A stretch of 64,000 bases of DNA, from assembly GCF_964340395.1 (NCBI RefSeq), contig NC_135553.1, positions 14,733,001-14,797,000 of the forward strand, written 5' to 3'. Every line of letters starts with the position of its first letter. Within the stretch, counting starts at the first letter, position 1. The notes under the pieces were generated by a model. It made no database searches. It was not told the DNA's origin and was given only the letters and a program-made list of their open reading frames with translations. The stretch comes from Glandiceps talaboti (lineage: Eukaryota > Hemichordata > Enteropneusta > Spengelidae). Positions 39,782-54,484 of this stretch are shown here, one piece after another. A program made the translations under genes and the position numbers.

Positions 39782-40251
39782 TAAGGACAATAGCGAGTTA
39801 ACAGACAACGGAATATGATTGGGTTGGCGGAGTCATTCAATCCATGTTAGCGAAGTGGTGTTTCCTTTGAGGGAGGGGATGGGGGAGTACTGAACAGTAA
39901 AAACATATTGAAGTATTTAACGATGGCCTAATATTGCAATATTAGTTTGATATTCACTAATATCAAGACTTGTTCCAGTGTACAGATGTGCACCAGTATC
40001 AGGAACAGTATAAATATGTCAATAACTGGTAAACAGTCAATGGAAGGCGATATACTTTAGTCACACTGCATGGATGCCTTGAAGGCATCCACCAATCCAG
40101 ATGTAAAAATGAGTTCCAGGAAATGTGTGTATTTGAATGAGGTAATGATTTGAAACCAGGTGTTATTTGTTGTGTGCTTTCCACAGGGTTGCTGTGTGTC
40201 GGTTGTAGTATGAGATATGTATCAGGCCTGATGTATAGCCAGTATCAGGCC

Positions 40252-40607
40252 CCAAGCAAGTTTAAAACATGAATTTGAGGCGAAGTTCTCTTTTCTCCGT
40301 TCCTGTAGTGGGCGGATGTTATTTCCTATGAACATGACTGTCTTGATCTGTAGTTCTTTTTTTTATATAAATCTTGCTGATTGCCTTAGTATGCATTCTA
40401 GTTTGTCTATATCTGATTGTGATTATGTGTCCCTATAATTGCACCGTATTCCATGGTTGATCTGACGAGTGAGATGTGTGCTGTTTTTCTGCAGGTACGT
40501 CTTGATACAGTACTTTCAATTCTCCTTAGAAAGCCCTGGATGCAAAATGTAACGGTCACACCACTACGATCGATGTAATGTAAAAACATGATGATAAACA
40601 TGAATTT
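40252..40607 (-). mobile_element. Non-LTR retrotransposon fragment, copy B of 7580-7935
   Basis: Same broken C-terminal reverse-transcriptase segment with one amino-acid difference (FLRRIES for FLRRNES). Confidence 0.7.
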
Positions 40608-40700
40608 TCAACCTTTTAAACCTGTTTACTGAGATGATGGTTAACATACCAAAACGCTACCAGAAACTCAGCACTCAATGTCACATAGAATTCATTTTTT

Positions 40701-41800
40701 ACCTCCCGTAAGGGTACGAGAGGTATTAAAAGGGGCATGTGTGTCTGTGTGTGCGTGTGTGTGTGTGTGTCTGTCTGTCTGTCTGTCTGTCTGTGTCATA
40801 ATTTTCTAAAAATCGGCTTGCTCCATTGTAATGAAATTTGGGATATATAATCTTTAGGGTAATAGCAAGACCTGATTAGGTTTGAGCCAGATCTGTTAAT
40901 GTTTAATTAGAGAAATTTGCATATTAATGAAATCAACTAATTACGCAGTATCTTAAAAACTGCATACTTCAATTTCAATATAATATAGTATATTCGTTAA
41001 ACATAACAACATACATTTGTCCTATAAAATTCGTTGATGTATCTTACAGCGTTAATGAATAATTTGCTTAATTAATTATTTTTGGTAATTAGGCTACATC
41101 TTAAGAATACATACTTCAAATTCAACAATTTAGTACATACGTTAACCATAAGAAAACACATATGTCCTGTCAAGTTTGTTGATGCACCGTACAGTGTTAA
41201 TGAATAATTTGCATAATTAATAATTTTCGGTAATTAGGCTATATCTAAAGAATACATACTTCAATTCCAATATAATTTAGTACACACGTTAACCATAACA
41301 AATTGTGTATGTCCTATAAAGTTAGTTGATGTACCTTACAGTGTTAATGAATAATTTGCATAATTAATGATTTTCGGTAATTAGGCTATATCTTAAGACT
41401 GCATACTTCAATTTCAATACAACTTGGTACATACGTTAACCATAACAAAGCGGATATGTCCTATAAAATCTTTTATATAGCTTAGTTTTAATGAAAAATT
41501 TGCATAATTAATGATTTCAGGTAACTAGGTTGTATCTTAAAAATGCAAGCTTCAAATTTCGTATAATATGATACATCAACCATAATAATACACACCTGTC
41601 CTATGAAGTTTGTTGCTACAACTTTTTCCTTTAATGAGTATTTTGAATAATGAACGATATTCAGTAATTAAGCAGTATCATACACTCTTACATACATTAA
41701 CCTAAGAAAGCACGCTTGTCCAAAAAACGAAGCCTGTTACCATAGTTTTTTTTAGTTTAATGAGTTATTTGCATAATTAGTGATTCCCTTACGGGAGGCA
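40701..41800. mobile_element. Helentron/pearl-like element, copy B
   Basis: Counterpart of 8029-9116 with a longer GT/GTCT microsatellite and one change in the 5' hairpin arm (tacgagaggt). Confidence 0.65.
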
Positions 41801-42273
41801 TTCAGTTTAAATCTGGTTATCAACTTATCAGCATGTCAGGAGTAAGTACAGAAACTGTTATCATTGAAGGCGTGAAATTTGGTTAGAAGTGCGAAAATGA
41901 AGTTCAGCATTTGCAGTTACAGTCTTTGCTGAACAAAGAAAAATATTGGGGAATAACATCTAAGGCCAAATAAAAAAAAAGTAGTTTGGTTCCGGGTACT
42001 CGACCCCACCTAGTTTTTCACGTCGACCCTAAAAGTTTTATGTATGCGAGAAAAATAATAATAAAATCGCGAAAATCGTGAAGTCTCGCAAGAAATAGTG
42101 GAAACTGACATCAACTTAAAAAGACAACATAAAACTATTCTTCCTATCTGTAATGGCTGTACATCTGATAGGAAGAAATAAACAACACAGGGACCATTTA
42201 GAAAACAACGGAAACCTGAACTAGACACTCACACATGAAATAAAAAAATCTACCTACCCACCTATTTTAAAAT

Positions 42274-42824
42274 TGAATGTAATCGGAACCACACAAGTTT
42301 TTTTTACGCCTAAATATCATCTGTAAACTTCTGATTTGTGATGGATACCTACATCAATATGACATTAATAAAAGTTAAGAAAAGCACAGGGCCCAACATC
42401 GATCCTTGTGGCACCCCACTAGGAATAGGGTTCCATGGTGAATTGCATCCCTGAACAAACAACAACAACAACACACTGTTGTCTGTAAGGCAGCCATTCT
42501 TCAATCCAGTTAGCTCCAACTATACATGCATGTGCTCGTACTTTGTGGAAGGTTTTAGCAAAGTCCAGGTAGATGATATCAACGGGGAATCTTTTATCGG
42601 TGTATGTTGTTACTTCACCTAGGAATTCTAGCAGGTTTGTCAAACAGGATTTCCCTCCTGGCATTACTAATTATTTTACATAAGATAACTAATCTCAAAC
42701 GGGGCGAGAGCAGTTCCAATCTTGTTTCCATAAGCTGGTGTGAACATTTTGTTTTGTTTGTGTGATGCTCTATCACGAAACGTAAGTTATTCACTCGCTT
42801 AATTCTGGCCGATTTCATATTATA
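42274..42824 (-). mobile_element. CR1-like retrotransposon fragment, copy B
   Basis: Counterpart of 9590-10140; the RT segments translate identically. Confidence 0.8.
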
Positions 42825-43156
42825 GACAATTTACTCAATTGTCTAAAGGTACCCTCTGATGCACTCGAGGTGCTCAAAATTTCTCAGGATTATTGTTTGT
42901 TTGTATAAAGTTCGCACATCTTTCAAACACCGCATTTCTTAAAAGACTCCCGAACATCTCTACTATTCAGAATGAGCTTCTCTACCAGCACTCACAAACC
43001 TCCTTCGATGCACTATTACATGTAAACGCCTTGACTCGAGTTGTCATGTAGCAGTGTCAGTTGTCTCTGTCTGTCCCTCAGAGGACTGTTGAACCCCCTC
43101 AGTGTTTTCTTTATTTGTCCCCTCAGTGGACTTTTAAATGCCCCTTCACGTTTTTT

Positions 43157-45588
43157 AGCTCCGCTGTCAGCGAAAGCTGAAAGCGTAGCTTTAGGTATAG
43201 GTGGGTATTGAGGTATAGAGAGTAGAGTGAATCATAGGTGTCCGTCAAACTTTTATATTTTTACTATCTACTCCGAAAGTGACAGTCGGAATTCTTCGAT
43301 ATTTGGTGTGCATGTTCCCTGGGGGGAGGCTATTCAGATTTGTTCATGCCAAGTTGATCTGTGCCATTTTCAATTTTTTATGATTTTTTTTCATATAATG
43401 TCATTTTCATCAACTCCTTGAAAACCTCTTATTAGATTGCTTTGATATCTGGCGTGTTGATGCGCAGGGGGTAGCTTACTCAGATTTGTTAATTTCAAGT
43501 CAGCACATCCTCATTTTTATTTTTTATGATTTTTTTTTTGTAATTTAAAAAAAAAATGAATATGTTAATGAGCATAATGACCGACGCCATATTGGAAATC
43601 AGTCGACGAGACTTTAAGTAAACTGCCACTTTTCAAAAGACACTATTGACGTCAAACAAGCAATGTAATATGTGCTATAGTCATAATTCTACGCATTGGG
43701 CGCCCAAATGACAAGCGTTTGTTCGAAACAGGGTTGTAAACTTCAAATCCAATTCTGCACCCTTCTACATAATCAGCCAGTCCGCAACATCCTCATTTGC
43801 ATACTCTATCCTGATTCGACCAGAAGCTGAAGGTGACCTCATTCGACCGAGCGATTTTCCACAGCAAGTATCTTGAGTATCAACACAGGACGTTCTTGGT
43901 ACTCACTAAAATCACACTTCAGACCCACTATAAAAGTGTGATGTTTTCAGATAACATGTAACTTGTGGTTAATTCTATATTGTCGTGCACTTTGGAATGA
44001 CAGTGAACCAGAATTCAGACAACTTGCGTAAGGAAGGGCATGCCAGGCATGCGGTTGAAGTTATGGCCGACAGTTCACATGTAAAGTTAAACGACATGAA
44101 CGTGTCTTGCCTTTCCAAAATGCAAATATTTGGCAAGTAAAAATAATTAAAATAATTACAACTTTAATTTGGCTTCAGACTTTGCATTATTTTTTGCGTA
44201 TCTTTCCCCGTTTTACATGTAAATCCGAAAAGGTTCTCTCTCATCATGTCATCAGTGTCAGTGATCATACCGCGCGGGATAGTCCTCGGGTGCACGAGTC
44301 TGTATTACTGACTTGACTCTAAACACCGGAGGGGGAGGGACAATTGTCAGAATCGAGTCCCGAATTCCTCCGTATGCAAGCAGGACTACGCGCGGGGCTG
44401 CTTTGAGTACGAGCGAAGTGAGGCATGTTGAGGTATTTTGTTGAGAATTATAAATATTGCGAAATGTCAAGTACAAGGTTTAAATACAATGGAATGATGA
44501 AAAAAATGGCAGAGTCTGCTGACAGGCGCCGGTCACAAGAAACACTGTGAATTAAAATATCAGACGATGTATGTATTAATCGCCGACAATCCACCCGTAT
44601 GCACGAGGGACTAACCCGGAAGCAAGTCGTTGTCAGCCATACGTTACAGTGGTAACATCGTCCGAGAAATCGCTGCGTTCAGAGTGTCATTATTCACAGA
44701 ATTGTTGTTTTCGAGTGAAAACCCGTCTTGAATTGTACAACTCTAACAAATGAAGACATGTCAAGTTATATTTTGAAAGTTGTATCGCTAGTTTGAGACG
44801 ATTTTCTCACGTACTATAGTACTATCGAGGCTTACTTGGAAGTAGTAGGACCATACTCCAGTTCATCGGGAAGTTTAGCCAGTCCGATAATTCTTTCTGG
44901 TTTAGTTTACAACACTTTTGATCACACAGATTTTGTTGTTGTGATGAAAAGAAATTAAAAAAAGATCATTTCAACCATTTCGTTGTGTTTTCTTTGTGAA
45001 AGGTAACCGAACATGAACGAGTGTTACCACTGTAACGTATGGCTGAGAATGACTCTCTTCCGGGTACTTGAGTTTGTCGCCGTACGGAAACTAAGATGGC
45101 GATTAATACATTTCTTCCCTATATATATCTACCACAACTAGTACAAGTTGAATGTTGTTGACTTTGTAAATTTGTTAGAAAATTGAAATTCAAATTGCCT
45201 CAAAATTATTTTAGATCCCTAGTTTATTTCATTCATCATTAAAATTTTCCAGGGTTACAGCTGTAAGACACTGGAATTATTTATAGCCAACCTCAAAATC
45301 CTCTTTTTTTACTTTTTCTTGTGTGAATTTCCCAGTCATTTTTTTCTGAGATTTTGTGCAATTTTTCATAACAGTAGATTTTTGTTATAAAATGGTGACT
45401 ATGGTATAAAAGTACAATACATTACCAACTTCTGTGTAAAATGTGTTTTATAGTGAGACATCATATGAAACCACTAACCACTTTATTGCATCGCTAAAAC
45501 AAAACTGCATAGTGAAGAGCTGAAGACCTGAACCACTTCTACATGTCACCAAAATAAAAAATTGAATTAAAAAAAAAACAGCGGAGCT
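43157..45588. mobile_element. 2.4 kb element with 11-bp inverted ends, copy B
   Basis: Counterpart of 10473-12905, including the nested MITE. Confidence 0.5.
44572..45110. mobile_element. Foldback MITE, copy B
   Basis: Counterpart of 11888-12426 with the same inverted ends. Confidence 0.8.
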
Positions 45589-45715
45589 ATTCTGACCGAT
45601 AGGTCGCTTGTTTCTCATCAGTCCCTCAGCGAACTGTCCATGCGTTTTTCTCATCAGTCCTTCAATGGACTGTTAAACGCCTCCATGCGTTTTTCGAATT
45701 TCGCCTAGCATTTTT

Positions 45716-47057
45716 ACCTTCCGTAAGGAAGGTGATAATATACCGATGAAGTCTGTGTGTGTGTGTGTGTGTGTCTCTATCACGATTTCCGAAAGAACGG
45801 CTGCATCAATTCAAACGAAATTTCATAGACATGTTCCGTAGGGTGATGGCCAGAACTGATTAGGTTTTAGTAATAATCCGATGAATATTAATGACCAATT
45901 TGAGTAATTAATCGATCGTACGAGTATAAAGTTGGCTTCAGATTCAGATTCAGGTAGCCTTATCTTATGAACCTTATATTGAGCATCAGATGGCCACAGA
46001 TCCGAAGACACCCGACGGACTCAAACCTGAAATAATACCGTTGAGCCTACAGGGAAGGATTCTGCTTCACTGCCGTCGGGTGTATTTGAGGCTACCTAGC
46101 TAAATCTGAATCTGACGCCAACTTTATACTCGTCCTCTACATAGCTCTACACTGAGAATGACTGTTTTCAGGGGTTTCGTACGTGCCAACCTTATTTTGT
46201 GTTTCCCTTGGATCAGCACTCTGCATTGGCTGGACAAACACACAAAAAAGAAGACTCCGAGGCAGGGTATTTAAGTGATTCAAACTCACAAGAAAACAAT
46301 TTTTTTTCTTGGCCTGAAAATAGGTTTACAATGAGCGTGGAGTTCACACACAGGTGAAATATTTATCATCGTTTCTATTTCGTCAAATATGGACTTATCA
46401 TTTTCAAATTTCACACACTGATGCGCAGATGAATAAAGAGAAATCGTGTCTTTTTAGATTTTCGATTAGACGTTTGGGAAGTATTATATTGACCGCGAAC
46501 CGTCTCCTTTTTACCATGTTCTTTTCCGATTTCTCTCGATAACAAACTACCGCTGTTCGTTGCAAGGCTTGTACATAATCATTTATCTAGCTCTGTATCT
46601 CTGGATATAAATACACTCTCACATATTTATCAAGTGTAATAATCTATAATTTATACCCAAATCATGTGTGTGGTCAAAATATGGAAAACAGACCAAGCCT
46701 CACCTAGCCTGTGAAGAAAATTTCGCGACAATGTATCAATAATGGTGACCTATACATTGACCTCTATATAATAGTGTACAGTGAGGGCGCGCCACTCAAC
46801 AAAATCTTGACAATTTTCCCGTAAACTCGTGGTGGGACAGAAGGAAGTTCGATACGCACATGCCATATCCTGGGTATGTTGGGGATCACGAAAGCCGAGT
46901 GAAGTCAAGGATGGCAAGCTTTCCTGTGCTGAGAATAGGAGGCATGGCGGGCATTTCAACAACATTTTTGACCACTATTACTTTCATTGGGATTTGACAA
47001 ATCACAGATATAGAGCTAAATTTCTTGCATAAATCATGAAATTCCTTATGGAAGGCA
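45716..47057. mobile_element. Second Helentron/pearl-like element, copy B
   Basis: Counterpart of 13033-14372. The right arm of its internal foldback is rearranged near 46080-46105 relative to copy A. Confidence 0.6.
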
Positions 47058-47074
47058 TTCAGCTAAAATCTGGT

Positions 47075-47305
47075 TATTTTTTGTCCTGGCACTACGAAAG
47101 CAGTTGAAATTGCTAAGAGAAAAAACATCGACAGAATTAAGTCATGTTTCCTGTAAGGCTACAAAGTCGTAAGAGTTGATTATATTAAGGAAATCAATGA
47201 TATCTGTACATCTTTGCTGAACACCTCGTATATTCCAAGTCATAAAAGATAAGGTGTTCCCTTGTATAATTCCATTACGTTTTCGAGTACACATTGGAGC
47301 AATGG
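47075..47305 (-). mobile_element. AP-endonuclease fragment, copy B
   Basis: Counterpart of 14390-14620, with the same stop after LQET and the same contact with the gene Y anchor remnant. Confidence 0.75.
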
Positions 47306-47317
47306 TAAAAAAATAAA

Positions 47318-50300
47318 ACATATGTATATATTGGGCAAGGATTTAATTTTCGTCAACTTCCAGTATTAATAGACAATGTGACAGTGGTTCCTCCGAATTT
47401 TACATCAGCTATTCGTAACGATGTGAAAGGTAAGATTCCAACAGACATACGATATTATTGCTTTCATTGGGATGGTTATCTAGAATCTATGGAACATGTA
47501 ATTTCGTCTGAGTATCTCAGTACACAGCATAAATCCATGGAAGACTATAATTATTTGCAAGCCAATACAACTCTTTCTATAAAAATTAGTCTTTACAAAT
47601 GTAGCAAATGTTGACAGAAAGCAACATAAGCTAATTTTTGATAGTGCTACCTATGGTACATATATAGGTTTGTGGTATTATACACTGCAGTAAAATATGA
47701 TGTAACAAAAATATGTAGAATCAAATACAACTCCCAGTTGTTGGTTGTGGTGATAGGAAAGGAGAGAGAAGCGTGAACACTGTGGTTAAAGAGACATTGG
47801 GGATGTTGGTAAATGAAGAAGGTTGTTCTTGGTCCAGGCAATGTCTACTATTTGCGGATCTGGCCTTCAACCATAGGGACTCGGAATAGGCATTTGTATT
47901 TGTTTTGAAATGTTTATTTCCAAGTTTGTTTGTTTACTTTTTACTTTGTAGAAAGAGACGCTTCCCTTGTTACAGGGGTTGCCGACATTCTCTAAGGGTC
48001 GCCGCTCGAGAGCGCTCGCTAGAATAGCTCATTCATTATTAATAAGGTAGCCATAGTAAAGCCAAAAGAACCAATTGATTTAGAAAAAAAGAACACAACA
48101 CCAGCTTTTCAAATTGTTACTTTATTACGTGACACCTTGCAAGGAAAAGATGTTTTGAATCAACACTGATTTTACTAGTCATGACGTCATTTGGCATCTG
48201 TTTTCTCCGGTTGATTAAATTTTAGTTCAATCTTTACAAATTATATGTACAACAGTTTTTCATGCTATAACCAATCGTTTTAAGCTGCATATACTGAAAT
48301 ATCACAATGTATAAATATATTTAATTAGTGTGTTACTTGTCTGTGGTTAGTGTTAAACTTACCTAGTGTGTTCACAAATCACTTCCTGTACCACAGACAG
48401 GGAAAAGACTGCGCCTGTATGTATAATCATAAACAATAGAGAAAGGATCTCCCCTCCACTGTCTATTATACAATAACAAATTATTAATTAAATTTTTCCC
48501 AATAAATGACTTACAAATAGGAGCTTGACATAATGTTATTCCACAATGTTTTAAGGTGGGTCGCGGCTAATTCGGTGCGCGCGTACTTTTCTGTTATCGT
48601 CACTTCACGGTTTCGAGTGTTCTAAAGATCAGCGCGGGCTACTAATAAAGTGTCTTGTTGCGCGTTATTGCAGTGGCATAAAAAAAATTAAAAAAAAATT
48701 GGTACAAAGCTGGGAAAATTTTTAGGCCAATCGTATTGATTCTAACGTATGAAAACGGAGATCCCGTTCATTAGGAATGAGGCCCTGATATCCGAAGCAG
48801 ACATTGTTATTACATCGACCTAGCCAATATGACTGTGAAAGTACAGGCAGAAGACAGAATTTCTGGACAACATTATCTTGACAACTAAAAAAAAAAGTAC
48901 CAATCATCATAAATGTCTTGTTTAAATTTTGAAGTACAACTGACGCTCGTTGGGAAACCGTGTCGTATTTGCAATAAAGTTGCTTTAGGTGCGACAGAGC
49001 TATATTTGGAAAAGAACCAATCTTCATAGAATGAAAAGAATACATCGGCTAAAATTTATTGTACATCTCAGTGACGGTCGGTTTGTTTAGGTAACTTTTA
49101 AAAGTAGTACTAGTACTGATCATCATAGAATAAGAAATGTTGGCGGCCAAAATGTAATGTTTTAACTCTATTTCTATAGTGGGATAAGGTTTTAATGAGG
49201 CATAAGAATTTTCTTCTCCGAGCCCCCGGGTATCTTTTTTTATTCTAATCGCTAAAATTTGATGTAAACTTACTAATTCTCATCCAATAAAAATATCATC
49301 ACCTTCAATCTAATGTACAATCCATAAAAGAATGTCTCACTCATAAAGTTAGCCAGAAATAGATTGCTTTTCAAACTGTAGAGGATGCCAAAGTAACCCT
49401 ATATCTGTTACCTCAGACCACTATAGACCTCTATAGTGGTCAGGTATAGTGAAACATGTTACCCACAATACATTGATGTAATTGTTGTGTATGGTGTTTA
49501 GCATCCTAATGTTTGTTTTATAAGGAAAAGTGGAAATATTGTTTTGGAATATATGTCGAATATTAATTCTATACCTTTTAGTTGTGAAGTTTCAATGGAG
49601 ATTACCATGGCAACCATTGATTTTTATAGTTTTTGATTACACCTGTACACATTTTGAGGAACCTATAGTGTCGTCAAATAATTAATAGCGAGCCTCCTTA
49701 AGATGGAAACTATAGTAAAGTTGTTTTGTTAATCCAAAATTAACCATTTCCAAGCTATATGTCTATAATAAAAGCTGGATAACTTGGATAGGTCCTGTCT
49801 TTTTTTAGTACGGACCAGAGGGCGCTAAACCTTAAATAGAAATTTAACATGTCACGACTCCGTTCAAACTCTTTTATAGTGGTCTGAGGATCGAGTCAGC
49901 ACCAACGAGGTGCGAGGAAACGAATATGTGCCATGCGTTAGTCCTCAGACCATCAAAGAATTGTATTAGTGGTCTGACATTAGTCAATAAGCATTAATAT
50001 TTGGGGAGGGGGTTGTGTGTTTTTATGAATATTATAAGAAAATAGTTCAATTAAATTTGCAGGTCAGTTTTACTGCTAATGTGCTATGAGATGGCGTTAA
50101 ACAGCGTCACCATGTGATTAGAACCAATAGTCTTTGTACTGTGAGGACGCTGTTCGCCCTGTCTAAGTATCACATAGGGATATTGCAGCAGAATGTAGCT
50201 GTGTCTAGTTTTTAGGTTTGTATAAACGAACGTTTATAATAGCGAAATTCTCGGCATGAGGGAAGGCGATCATAATCAAAATTCCCATACGACTTGACTA

Positions 50301-51692
50301 CAGGCTATGGAGGTAAGAAGTCGATCCTTGTCCCTTTTCTAGGGTTAAGTCGGGGGTTAAGTCTATTAAATTAGAGTAACGACCTATCAAAATGTGAAAG
50401 GTGCGATTGTCATACATTTATGAAGTGTATTGTTATTCAAAACCCTGAACTTGAAATGTCATCTTTTGTATATTTTACCAGCACAATCACAAAAGAAGTC
50501 CCTTGACTGTATTGTTCGCATGGCTGAACCGGGGACATTTCCTCTGGTAGCATTGATCAGCTCTCCTGGTTCTGGTAATACATGGACTCGACATCTCATT
50601 CAACAAGCAACGGGGTTTTACACAGGATCAATGTATCAATACCCAGGGCTAGGTGATAATGGTAAGTTGAAGTGCACAATGTGTTCTAAATAGAAATACA
50701 AGAGAAATGACTTTGTGCATAGACCCTACTATGATTTGTGTTATTTGAAAGAACGTGTACTTACATCCAAAATATACACCCTATAACGTCTCATCATTTG
50801 TTCAACGTGGTACCCCTCCGCGAATCACTGTGACGTAATTCCCTCGTTGTCAGCTTCTAGTACAGAAGGGTTCCACATTCGACTTTCGATACAAGAACTG
50901 TGTCACAAGTGTACGTAGCACCTTTGAACCCAATTGTTTTATACCGTATGGAATAGCCAAACTTTACTTGTGTTAGAGAAGTATGGACTTCAAGAGACGT
51001 TGCAGTTATTAGAAATGTCATGAATTTGAAAGTTTTACTGTATGAAATTGTGTACTGTTTGGGAAAACATACATGCATCAAAGTTGGCAGGGTAATACGG
51101 TAGCATTGCTTTCAATCAAAGGTTTGAACGATAAAGTACTGCACCATCATTCCATAATGATACATCACTGAAATTGTTCTGGTGCATACGCATTGACATA
51201 GATTTAGCGTATACTAACCACAACATTACCGAGACAGCAACATGCGTTCAAGTAGCTGTTTGCTTTGGTGGCATGGCCGCCGAATAGGCACCCACATAAT
51301 TCAAGTACATAGTACATGTTGGTCAACAAGTAAATGGGAATGTCACCTAAACGTAGATAGTATGTGCACGTGAAGTCAACCCATTCAGCCAACTTCACTT
51401 AAAATAACCGTGAAATATAACCAATTACTCGTGAGCAAATGTTCATAATACTTAACTTGTTCGAATTACTTTCACAAGTTCCCTATACATATATACACGT
51501 ATCTATATATAATATCATAAACCACACAGTTCTGACCCAAATATTTCGAAGAGACTGAGCTGCTCATCATCGGTGTGTCTCCAGCTCTGTCAAATTCTGT
51601 CTCTTCGAAATATTTAGGTCAGAACTGTATGGTACATGATATTATTTATATATAGAACCTCCGTGTAAAGTGTTATATATATAGATAAAGTG

Positions 51693-51767
<75 letters not shown>

Positions 51768-53117
51768 TGTGTGTGTGTGTGTGTGTGTATGTAAAACGAA
51801 TAGTGCTGATATCAGACTGTCTTCGTCTATATGCTGCCTGGAATTACAGCAACTGTATTACAGCACTGATTTTTTTGGGTGCGAACCCAAATATTGATAT
51901 ATTGCACCATGCTGTATGTACTTCTACACAACATGTGTTTATCCACATGTGATTCAATACTATTCAAAGTATGCAATATTAATGTCATTATGTCTAACAA
52001 AACTGTTCCAGTTGCAGTCATAATCCTAAGTTATAGCAACTATGGTAGCGACCTGAAGCTTGAAACAAAGTGTGTCAGAATATTGCGTAAATGTTAAACT
52101 ATGACCTCAAACAAGTGCGTTCGTGTTTGTTTTATAAGGATATCCAGGCGAGATGGAAGACCCCTCTTCAGGCACTACTTTAACAATGAAAACTCATCAC
52201 TTGTATTCGAAGCTTTCATCGGAGATGCAAAATAATTTGACCGCTGCTATTGTGCTGATACGTAACCCCATCGATGTTATCATAGCTGAAAGAAATCGAC
52301 AATTTTCAAAGAGCCAAACTGCAGTAGCTTTGCACATGTGGGATAGAAGACTACGAAATAGCACAGGTAAAGTTTCACTGTTAATTTAGTACTCCTAGAA
52401 AGTATATAATCCTTGTTGTAAGGGCTGTCGTACTTAATTCTATGTAACATTTTCTCATGACCCGACCAACCTTACATTGCTTCAGTCTGGCGAAATAATA
52501 AAAAACGGCGCCCTCTGTGGCAGGATTAGCAAAATTGACAACGTCACTGATTACACTGATGGCGACAAACGATCGCGTATCTGAACGAAAATTATCATTT
52601 AATTTTGTGACATTTTTGTTGTGTCAGACTACGTTGTGGTTCAAATTGTAACCGATTCGTATATTTCATTTCAGCGTGGCTAAAATTTGCCGCATTTAAT
52701 GCGAGAATGTATAGGGATCGAGTTTTGACGTGGTTGGACTCTGGGCTTCCTATTCTTGTCGTCCATTACGAAAATCTCAAACAAAACAAAATCCACGAAT
52801 TGAAGAGGATGGCAGCCTTTCTTAATGTATCTGAGACTGTTACTGAAGAGAGAATACGATGCGTTATAAACAATACGGAGGGTAATTACCATCGAAAATT
52901 CGACGACAGACAGAAAGCATATGATATGTTTACAGACAAACTGAAGATTGCTGTGATAGGGTTCATGAAATCTTTGGCAAAATACCTACCAGATTCGTCC
53001 CCAATACCGTGGGAATTATGCTTCGATCCACGGTTAGGTAACATCCCGAATATATCAAATGTACCTTCATTACCATTAAATTATAACATACCATTGGAGA
53101 ATCTCTTGAGGAAATAG
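47318..53117 (+). CDS. Gene Y, copy B: WSCD-like (sialate O-) sulfotransferase
   Basis: Exons are A2 remnant 47318-47429, B 50482-50661, C 52139-52366 and D 52675-53117, with the splice sites and phases of the copy-A gene. Exons B and D encode identical proteins to copy A; exon C has one replacement (IAERNRQ for ITERNRQ). The same in-frame stop and endonuclease fragment lie before the A2 remnant, so the damage to the anchor exon predates the duplication. Confidence 0.82.
48550..49701. repeat. Possible TTAA-bounded element, copy B
   Basis: Counterpart of 15865-17016. Confidence 0.35.
49411..49889. mobile_element. MITE-like element with 'cctcagaccactata' ends, copy B
   Basis: Counterpart of 16726-17204. 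Confidence 0.65.
50482..50661 (+). CDS. Gene Y copy B, exon B
   Basis: PAPS P-loop exon encoding [10 protein letters not shown] and TGFYTGS; identical in protein to 17797-17976, phase 1 at both ends, donor gtaagt. Confidence 0.9.
51504..51655. mobile_element. Small foldback MITE, copy B
   Basis: Counterpart of 18819-18970 with one base change (ggtacatgat). Confidence 0.75.
51696..51790. repeat. Compound (TA)n-(GT)n microsatellite, copy B
   Basis: Same locus as 19012-19132, shorter by about 25 bases and with one GTAT interruption at the end. Confidence 0.95.
52139..52366 (+). CDS. Gene Y copy B, exon C
   Basis: Encodes KTHH and [15 protein letters not shown]. The codon after VII is GCT (Ala) here and ACT (Thr) in copy A. 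Phase 1 at both ends. Confidence 0.88.
52675..53117 (+). CDS. Gene Y copy B, exon D
   Basis: Terminal exon, same acceptor and TAG stop as 20018-20460; protein identical. A candidate AATAAA follows at 53233. Confidence 0.9.
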
Positions 53118-53456
53118 TAGAGTTTGCATGAAGGACATGATTTATTCAGTACATTAGGCCACCCTTGTACAATATGAAAATAGATATGAAATAAGTATAT
53201 AGAAAACAATCGGAATAGAACGTAATAAGCCAAATAAACATCACAGAAGCTGAATTAAATATTTCTGATGATCTTGTTTCTTAATTTAAAACTATAGGCT
53301 AGATTCGGGATTGTATTGTCGGCCGGAAGTGCGTGACATCATAATTACCGTACGAAGACAAGTTCCATTGGAAGGTTCGCAAATTGTTGTTGATATTGTA
53401 AAGGCGACTGATCGTGTTAACTTCCGTAATGGAGCCTTCAGGTGATTACTGGTGAG

Positions 53457-53592
53457 GACAGTGGGAAATCAAGCCCGGTATGTGACCCTCCCTCTGGTCC
53501 GTTGTGCTGAGAAGTGACCCACCCTCAATTCCTTTCTCTAAAATATGACCCTCCCCCGTTCAAATATTTCATTGAATGAATATTTTTGAGAT
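53457..53592 (-). repeat. Fragment of the 'gggagccatcagtaatta' element family, copy B
   Basis: Counterpart of 20800-20935; the following C run is shorter. Confidence 0.6.
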
Positions 53593-54484
53593 CACAGAGG
53601 GAGACTGTGAAAAAGATTTTAACCAAAATATTTTCTCCTCAGTGCCCCCCCCCCCCTAGCCGAAAAGTCTGCTCGTTCCCTAAGGTAAAAGAAAGGCGGT
53701 CGAATCTTGAACGAATGTACAGTATTTCAGTTTTCCCGTCATTCAGCTGCAACATGTTGAGGGACATCCGATTCGTTATGTCCAGGAAAATATAAATAAC
53801 TATGAAGACAAAAGCGTAGTTGAAAGTTAATTCCCTTACGTTAGCCAGTGGAGAAGAAATTTGTTCTCCAATGTCTATGCTTACATCCACCATCATGATG
53901 GACATACTACGTACCATGGACCATCTATTATTGCTATAATAGATCCATGACCTGACAGCCCGGCTAAGATTAAGCAGAATAAAATTCACATTTGAATGAA
54001 TTGGATCACACTGACAATTCAATTTAAATCATCGTCCCATTCTTCAAAGAAAAAGGAACAATGTATCATAGTCAAAAATAATTTTTCTTGTGAAACATGC
54101 TCGAGTGAATTCTATGCCACTGAAAATTTCGTGTTGTTGTCACACAATGTTATTAACATCATTTACATGCCTCACATTTTTGAATGTCAACTCCAAAGCG
54201 AGTCTCTACAGTAATGTAAGGCTATTGTTGCGTAACTTACTACCATTGATAAGTCTTTTCTTTCACCTCAAGTCCTCAATTATTCTTTGTTCCACTTTCT
54301 ATTGCGAACTTACAAAAGACTGAACAATGGACTGAAAGAGACGTTAATTTGCATTGCTAATTCTTTTCAATTTTATTCGATTTGGTGAATATAAACCATG
54401 GTCATGTTTTATCATTCAGGTCTTAGACACCTATAGCTATTGTTAGTGGTCTCAGAGTACCGGTCTATCGTATGCTGCTCAAAC